A DNA stretch of 64,000 nucleotides. Origin: Chytridium lagenaria (lineage: Eukaryota > Chytridiomycota > Chytridiomycetes > Chytridiales > Chytridiaceae). Position numbers and translations under genes: made by a program. The stretch covers positions 1-64,000 of the forward strand of contig JAHLKC010000104.1 in NCBI GenBank assembly GCA_025449115.1, read 5' to 3'. The notes beneath the pieces were generated by a model. It was not told where the DNA came from, did not search any database, and saw only the letters and a program-made list of their open reading frames with translations. Shown here one piece after another: positions 57,231 through 64,000 of the stretch. Each line of letters begins with the position of its first letter. Position 1 is the stretch's first letter.

Positions 57231-59645
57231 TCAAGTGTCGTGAAGCTCCATGAGAGCACATGCTGGAAGACCCTTGTCAGGAGTTGGAGGCTGGAGTTTA
57301 ACTTACATGCTAGAAGCTGGAGCTCTTCGTATTCCTTCATATTCTCCTGTAGGATTTTATGGAAGTATTAAGATGGTGCATTGAGATCATTGCAAAAGGA
57401 AGGTATACCTGAAGGTTCTCCATCAATTGCAAATACTGTGGATACATTGGGTTAAGATTGTTATTTCCATCCATGACATACCTTAAAGAGAGTATCTCTG
57501 GGCCACATTGTCTCCGATTGGCTGGACGCCAGAGCCATCAACGTTTCTGCAACTGTAGCCTCCCACCCTGAATAGATGAAAGATGGAGTAAATGAGATGT
57601 TGTTTTCAAATACGTGTTGAAAACCCGAATAAAAGAAATTATTTTACCTCTGCTCATGCCGTGGCTTGCAACAAGTAGCTTTTGGATGGATTGAAGAATA
57701 TCATGATCTTTACTGTAAACCACGTAAGCTTTCTCTTTTACGAAAAAAAAAAAAATCTTACTCCATGTCCTTGAGTTCATTAATGTTGTTCTTTCCGTCT
57801 GCTTCTTCGCCTGCAAGAGGCTCATAACTTCCACCATCCGGATTTTTTAAATTCGTTCTTTTGAAAACAAGTCAGTTATTTCTCAACCACGTCTTGCTCA
57901 CAATGACTTTCGCATATTCCCCTGCACAGCCAACTCCTTATTCAACTTCCGTCTCATCTTCTCAAACCGTTTCAACTTCATAACCTCATCTTTTTGTTCT
58001 TTCAGGTTATCGCTGATTTTTTCAAAGTTGTTGACTGGAACCCTCATAAGATCGCGTTACAGAACAATGCGCCTACCCATGACTCCGACAAAAATATTTC
58101 TAAAAATGAATGAGCCGAGCCATACCCACGAGATAATGTAGAGTGTGACCAAATCGGATCAATAAAACGTGCTGCTTCACGGTTCAGCGGATCCCATTGA
58201 TCTAGAGTGAGTAGCTGGAAAAGAGTTTTGAACGAGGATCCAATGTCTCTGAGAAGATAATGTTAATTTCTTACTTACTAATCACATAGTACGTACTGGA
58301 AACTATCCCTGTAAACCAATTTTTCCACACGAGATATTGTCCAATTCTTGTAAAGGTATATGCCAACAATCGCATAGATGTATGCAACAACGATCACGAG
58401 AACTGTGATGTACGTCATAGACTAAAATCAAAGATAAACATTGAAACACTACCGCAAATCGCACCTGAAAAGCATGAATAATCGTTACCCACCACAATTT
58501 TCAGGTTCGCCGACCGCAAAACAATCTTAAACACTCTGACGATACGGAATGTCCTCCGATTCCACTCCAAAAATCCTCGAGAATTGCTTTTCTGCCCCAC
58601 TTAAATCCATAACTTCTGATATCATAGACTAACAGTGCTTAATGAAAGACTTTCGGGGCAAACACATACAATAGCAACGAGCGTACAATCAGCATGTTCC
58701 ACCCGGATTGCCAGAACTCCTCAAAATTATCGGTCCACTTTAAAGCAATCTCTATCAAGTACATGAAGAACGCGAATAAATGTAAAACACGACAGAATGA
58801 AAGAGTGCCCAGTAATTGTTCTGCGTTTTCCATAGTTCTTCGTAAATTAGATATCGAATAGCTTGTATTCAAATAACCTATCTCTACGCCCATAAATAAT
58901 GCATCTGCTAGAAGAAGGATCCAGACAAAGTTTGAAAAGTACGGGGCTTCATTGTTAGCGTTATGCAAAACTTGCCAAAAGCTTACTTTCGACTACCCAT
59001 CCTGCCCATGCACCGATGGGAAGAGAGTTTATGTTTCGTGTTCTTGTTAACCTGCGGTCGGTCTTTTGCACTCCATCGTTCTCCTTCTGAGAGCGCTTAA
59101 ACACCTACTCCTGTTAGACGGACCTCGTTCTCAACCGCCTTACTTGGAATTTGATAAGTTGATGAGGGTTCTCCAAGAAGAATTTTAGTTCGAGCCTTGG
59201 GGTCTGAAAAGCTGCTTAGTTCTGACCATGATGGCATGGCCTTTACCTGCAATGTCTCTAATGTATGTGTTGGAGCCGCGCCACGGCTGTTTTGGACATT
59301 GTCCAGAAGCTGGAACTCTTCCAGCAGCTTTGACCTGAATATCTTTACACAGCATGTTTGAATATCATCTCTATATCCTTGCATATCGAACATACCGTTG
59401 TCCGAGATGAGAGGTCATGGAATGTATTCTCTGGTGAGGTCGACAAGTTGTTGTTCTTCATGATTGTCAGGATTGTAAGTCCCACCCAGTTTTTCTGATT
59501 TTCGTTGAAGAGAAAACAACGGCATGCTCGTGCCTTCAGATCCACTGTCGCCTGTCTGGGCGGATTGGTCTGGTGAGTAAACAGTGAAGGAATGGGATAA
59601 AGTATTAATTTGATCCTTCATAGGAAGCGGAATTCCGATTGACAC
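57231..59645 (-). CDS. CATSPER2: CatSper2-like voltage-gated cation channel subunit
   Basis: A multi-exon six-transmembrane channel. The N-terminal cytosolic region (about 59645-58990) ends LPIGAWAGWVVES. S1 is NFVWILLLADALFMGVEIGY. S2-S3 run through FAFFMYLIEIALKW and EEFWQSGWNMLIVRSLLLYV. S4 is NRRTFRIVRVFKIVLRSANL with regularly spaced Arg. S5 is SMTYITVLVIVVAYIYAIVG. The pore segment is FKTLFQLLTLDQWDPL, and S6 contains WVWLGSFIFRNIFVGVM followed by VNNFEKISDNLKEQ. The T-x-D-x-W pore and IFR-x-I-x-VGVM/VNNF S6 end resemble CatSper2. The C-terminal tail has WPRDTLFK and YLQLMENLQ, with stop at 57231-57233. It is expected in the flagellar membrane as one of four pore subunits conducting calcium. 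The exact start is uncertain. Confidence 0.78.
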
Positions 59646-62600
59646 CTACGCAAAGTACAGACATAGACTTCGTCTTAGAGCTGTTGATCAGGTTGTTGAG
59701 AACCTGTTGCATCTGGAGTTTCATTTGAAGCCTTGGTGAGTTATAAACTCAATTCTTTTCAAGTAGAAGTAACTCATATTATTAACAAACATAAAAAGGA
59801 CGTCAGCAGAGCTGCTCCCAAGGAGAGTAGATGACGGCACAGCAAAAATACTGGGTGCATTCCAAGAGATTCACCAACGAGATCAAACCAGCGCATTGGG
59901 TGCCCAGTGGACCAAGGTGCCCTTCCTTCGCAAATGGATACCCACGAGCATGCACCACAACAAGTGAATGCCACTCAACTGTGATTTTGATGACAATCCT
60001 ATACGAGGGATTCGGACAATGATGATGGAGACGGAGGCTACGATACAATAATAAAACTGAGTACGCATTCTGTTTTCGATGAGTGATGAGTGAAGTGCTT
60101 TGTTGTAACGTCTGGAGTCCAGAGCATAGGTTACCGGAAATTCGTCACCGAGCACTTACAGCATTCATCTTCAAATGCGACGCAGGCATTATTCCTCTGG
60201 TAAGTTGAAGGTGGCAATACGGGTTTATTCTTACTATCCAGACTCATTGCAAACGATCCGTCCATTCTGGAATGCTTGCTTGTGGCGATAGATGACTGCT
60301 GTCGAGGCCAAGGCGGATGCCTTTAACCTGTCATGAGCATTGTCAAACTACTTAAGGCGCTCATCACGTAATGTTGCCATCATGAGTAAACTATTAAAGT
60401 CTTATAGAACGACCAAGTTAAGCAATACCTGATGCGTAATAAGCCGCAATATTATTGTCAAAGCTTGCGATGCAGAATTTGCGGACAAGGAGTTTAAGGC
60501 ATTATCAAAGGAATTGATTCAAGATCTGCAGAACCATCAAACTATTCCTTTCAAAATAGTTGAGAACTTTAGTGAAAACCACTTTTTAGCACTTTCCAAG
60601 ATTTTACACTTCAAAACAGCATTCCAGGAAAACTTGGTAGAACACATGTTAAAGGTTCTCTGACACTAAATTTGAAGTTGACTAACGATTGAGGTTAGAG
60701 GATAGTTCATTTTATGTTAAAGAGTCGGAGTGGAAAGAGTCAATTCACATTGGAAAAGCCGACAGGAAATGCCTGGAAATGTTGGAGGAATGAATTTACG
60801 GGCACAATATGGATGATGAACTTGCTCTTTTCAATCAAATTAGAGGCGACTTTGGCGCTGAAGTATTCCTTCAAGAGCGAAAATTATTTATGTAGATGCA
60901 CGCTTTTGCTTCTCATGAAAATTAGGCGATAATCAGCGGTTTCGAATCCGTAAACGACAGCCGATGCAGGCGCTCCATTATTTATGTTGACTTATTGCTT
61001 AGAGATTGGGTGCAATCACTACGCAACAGTCTGACCGAATGTCAGGGGTGCGTGTTTTTTTTTCATGCACCTTTTCTTTTGACCTCAATCGAGGTTCTAT
61101 ATTCCCGTCATTTGTTTGTGATAAATTGCATCTAAATGCTATGCAGGACGCGAAAGCAACCTTGAAAGAAAATGCAATTAAATGTCAAGCAGTAGCGTCT
61201 GCCTGTGACTACATTTACTTCAAAACCTTATCCTCTTTACCTTCATCACATATTTCCGCTGGCATCCTCCGAATCCTTCAAAACTCGGTGGCGATCCTAC
61301 CGTTCACATGCAAAGCATGATCAACGATGACACATACACGCCAGCAGAGCTTGACGAAAAGCTGAAACAGAAGTACTGAGTCCTTTTCAGAAGATGATAG
61401 ATTTGGTTGAGTCTAAGTCTTCGACGACGAAGATGCTTTTAACTGTTGAAATATTAATGGAAATAATGCTAGATCTTGTTGGCAACTTGATGTCGTTCGC
61501 AAAGGTATAAAGATGTTATTAAATGCCCTTAACGTCTAGACTCCATACTTCTTTTACGATGCTTTCAAGTGGATGCAAGGAAAGCCTTTTGGTTATATCC
61601 CGCGAAGATACATTCACTTTACTTGTCTGAACGGATTGTCTTCTCCGGAGGAAGCCCTTTTTGTCTCGGATATTTTTACGAGAAAGAACACGACGTTTGC
61701 CGTGGCAGCACTCGAGGTGTTCTATCAAAACATTGAAATTTGGATTCAATCGCATTGGACATTTCGAGTTATGGCTGATTTGATCGTGGTGGCTTCCCTG
61801 GCTTCCCTTCTTACCTCAGAACATAGCAAGGTTTGACATTTCCTGTTTCCATCCATTACTTATTTGTGTGGCAAATTCATAAGCTTCGCGAAATATCGCA
61901 ATCATGTATAGAAACGATTATGGAGAGGAGTCATGGAGATTCTTTACTGTCTTTAGCGGCTATTATTCAAGGCAGGTCGGCCCGACGTCCCGGTGCGGTT
62001 CTTCTATCTAGTGTATGTCAAAGATTGCATGCAGAGAGCGAAAATTTGTATATCGAGTTGCTTATCACCGGACTCTTTCATAGAGATGATCGGTGTGAAT
62101 CGTTTTTTTTTAAATGCAAATAACGTTGAAAGCTATCAATACTAAGGTTGTTTTATCAATAGGATACATAGCTCATGCTTGTCCGATTTACATGGCCTGT
62201 TCTCGGAGCATTCCGCATCGCCAAGGCTGCATGCTGGTCGCTCTCCTGTAATTTCTGTTGATACCAGTGACTTTTTGGTAGAATGGGAAGCATTTATTAA
62301 AGTTTGCCGAGAACTGGAGGCCGCAAGAGCAGATTTAAAAGGTATAAATCTACCTTTCAATCATCTGACCATATTGCTTTAGATTCTGTGGATGAGGGTT
62401 TGAGGAAATACGAGCATTTACTTTTTGACGGCAATTTCTTGGATGTTCTCGATTTTCTTCAAACTTCACCCCAAAGTATCTCGAGAGATATCTTTTTCAG
62501 TAGAAAAACGAATGTAGCAATATTTTTTAAGCGTAAGGAAGAATTTTGCTGGGCTTGCTGACCATTCTCTACCAGACCTCCAATCCGCAGATTTGACAAC

Positions 62601-64000
62601 TCAAACGCGGGCATCTATCATCATCTTTTGGCTTATTTCCTATCGATTTGGAATTAATTGACCTCGCTCACGAAGATGAAAGGTCTCCGCGATTTTGAAA
62701 TATTTAAAAAACTTGTCTTCACTTCCGGCGATATGGGTATCAGCAACAGCGATGATGTTGATAATGAAGCTTTGCAGACGGGCTTTCTCAGTTTTTGTAA
62801 AGGTAGTAAAATTCATTTGCTCTTTCTCATTTGATAGGTGCGACCAATACGCGTCCAGAGGAATGCATAGCAACTGCGTGGGATTCCGCCTTGAGTGATA
62901 TGGTCACAGCACGGAGTTTCAATCAATTCGAAGTTTCCTTTGATATTTTGGAGATATGCAATTACCATAGTACGAGTATCAACTCACTAAATCTTTCTAC
63001 CGTGTTCCCGGCTCTTAAACGGTGAGATCAATACCAACTCAGAAAACTCTAACTATGTATAAGTTTCTTGCTTGTTCCGCCTTCAAGCGGAAAGGATGAG
63101 GAGTTACTTGCTAGAATCTTAGAGTTCTTGTCGGGGCTACCGTCTTCATCGAATGCCTTCGAAGGCCTGATTGAGAGCGCTGAGGCTATAGTTTCAAATA
63201 TGCTGTTAAAAGTGCTGAAAGAATCCTTAATCATAGAAAATGGGGTCAGGACATTTAATAGTGTTAAACGGCGAAACCTGAATTGCAAGATTCTCATTTT
63301 TATTCGATCACTTCTGGATACAGTCGGTCCACCTTTCTACGACATCACAGCAAAAACAGGCTGTGCCACAGTAGTCATTGATTACATTGAAAGCATAACA
63401 CAAAGCCAAGATTTCGACGCACATGCTTATTGCGAGGTTTCTGAAGGACTGGAGTTCCTCTTAAATTTCGTCTACAAGGTAGACCACAGGTATCCGGAAC
63501 GAAGACTTTTCGAGATCAAGAAAATTACGGAAATGTGTGTCAAGCTCATGCACGATCTTCATGGATACATGACGAACCTAGAGAAAAACATATCGTTTGC
63601 ATATAACAGAAGGGGGCTTTATCGACTCGCTGCTCTCATTTTGAGAAGTAGCTCAAGACGTTTTCTTCAATGTACCAGCAAAATCACGAGGAATGATTGG
63701 GAGAAAATCTGGACTCATGACAAAACATCGACTATATCAACAATCTTTTAAACGACGACGAAGACTTATTACAAAAATGTGCGGTTGGAATGCTCGGAAA
63801 TTTCATATTGATGCCCCAAAGTTATGATCATTTAATGCCTCATTTAATATCCATGGCATTTGCAATCACCTGTGATCCTGAACGCGATTCAGGGTTGAGA
63901 AAGGAATGCCTCCTCTTGATCAAGAATTTTATTCTGGCGTTTTGTCTTGACCGCCATGATGGTTTATCTGATCTGAAGAAAGTCTCGTCAGGTGTTTCGC
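59646..64000 (+). CDS. Large helical-repeat protein, unrecognised, runs off the right edge
   Basis: A long multi-exon gene on the + strand, divergent from the CatSper-like gene. Exon-like blocks include DTYAKYRHRLRLRAVDQVVE (about 59640-59720), LGAQWTKVPFLRKWIPTSMH (59895-59965), MQDAKATLKENAIKCQAV (61141), SSPEEALFVSDIFTRKN (61640), DGNFLDVLDFLQTSPQS (62430), a long exon 63068-63751 (EELLARILEFLSGLP, SVKRRNLNCKILIFIRSLL) and NNLLNDDEDLLQKCAVGMLG (63735 onward). The amphipathic Leu-rich helices suggest ARM/HEAT-type repeats. Rotatin-like centriole proteins were considered because of the ciliary neighbours, but no signature decides. Several exon boundaries are unresolved and the 3' end is outside the window. 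Confidence 0.5.

Overview
This is a 64 kb nuclear window from a fungus, most likely a flagellated (zoosporic, chytrid-like) one. The evidence is short GT-AG introns (many 33-70 nt) in fungal-type housekeeping genes, together with two genes for flagellar structures: the transition-zone protein MKS1 and a CatSper2-type cation channel. A secreted carboxypeptidase ends in a Cys-rich module that I associate with early-diverging fungi. Lineage is inferred from gene content only.

Layout. Bases 1-12.6 kb are the internal part of a very large Ty3/Gypsy, chromodomain-bearing LTR retrotransposon on the + strand; its 5' end lies outside the window. The order is two uncharacterised ORFs, gag with a CHHC knuckle, aspartic protease, RT, RNase H, an unknown ~400-residue spacer, a complete ExoIII/AP-endonuclease-like (EEP) nuclease domain, integrase, another unknown insert, a GPY/F region, a chromodomain, a polypurine tract and the start of the 3' LTR. 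An EEP nuclease between RNase H and integrase is not normal for Gypsy elements and is the best candidate for something undescribed. Bases 12.7-19 kb are a repeat graveyard: CGTACGGG inverted repeats, a 264-bp tandem duplication, two Ty1/Copia fragments in opposite orientation, a second copy of the Gypsy LTR edge and a terminal-inverted-repeat DNA element.

From 19.9 kb the window is host chromosome: NDUFA8 (+), ZNHIT2 (-), RPL11 (-), SmB (+), DNA ligase IV (+), a four-RRM protein (+), a secreted M14 carboxypeptidase (-), an alpha-kinase (-), mitochondrial ribosomal protein S8 (-), proteasome ATPase RPT4 (+), DPM2 (-), an OCA1-like phosphatase (-), tandem Cox9-like genes (+), then a gene-poor stretch with local repeats and an AT-rich block (45-51 kb), a coiled-coil protein (+), MKS1 (+), elongin B (-), ARPC3 (-), a CatSper2-type channel (-) and a large unrecognised protein (+) running off the right edge. 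Several genes form divergent pairs with 95-135 bp between start codons.

Many coding regions, including conserved genes (SmB, LIG4, carboxypeptidase, ARPC3), carry single-base indels, often in homopolymers. That pattern points to uncorrected sequencing errors at least as much as to decay, so the frameshifts in the retrotransposon do not prove that it is dead.
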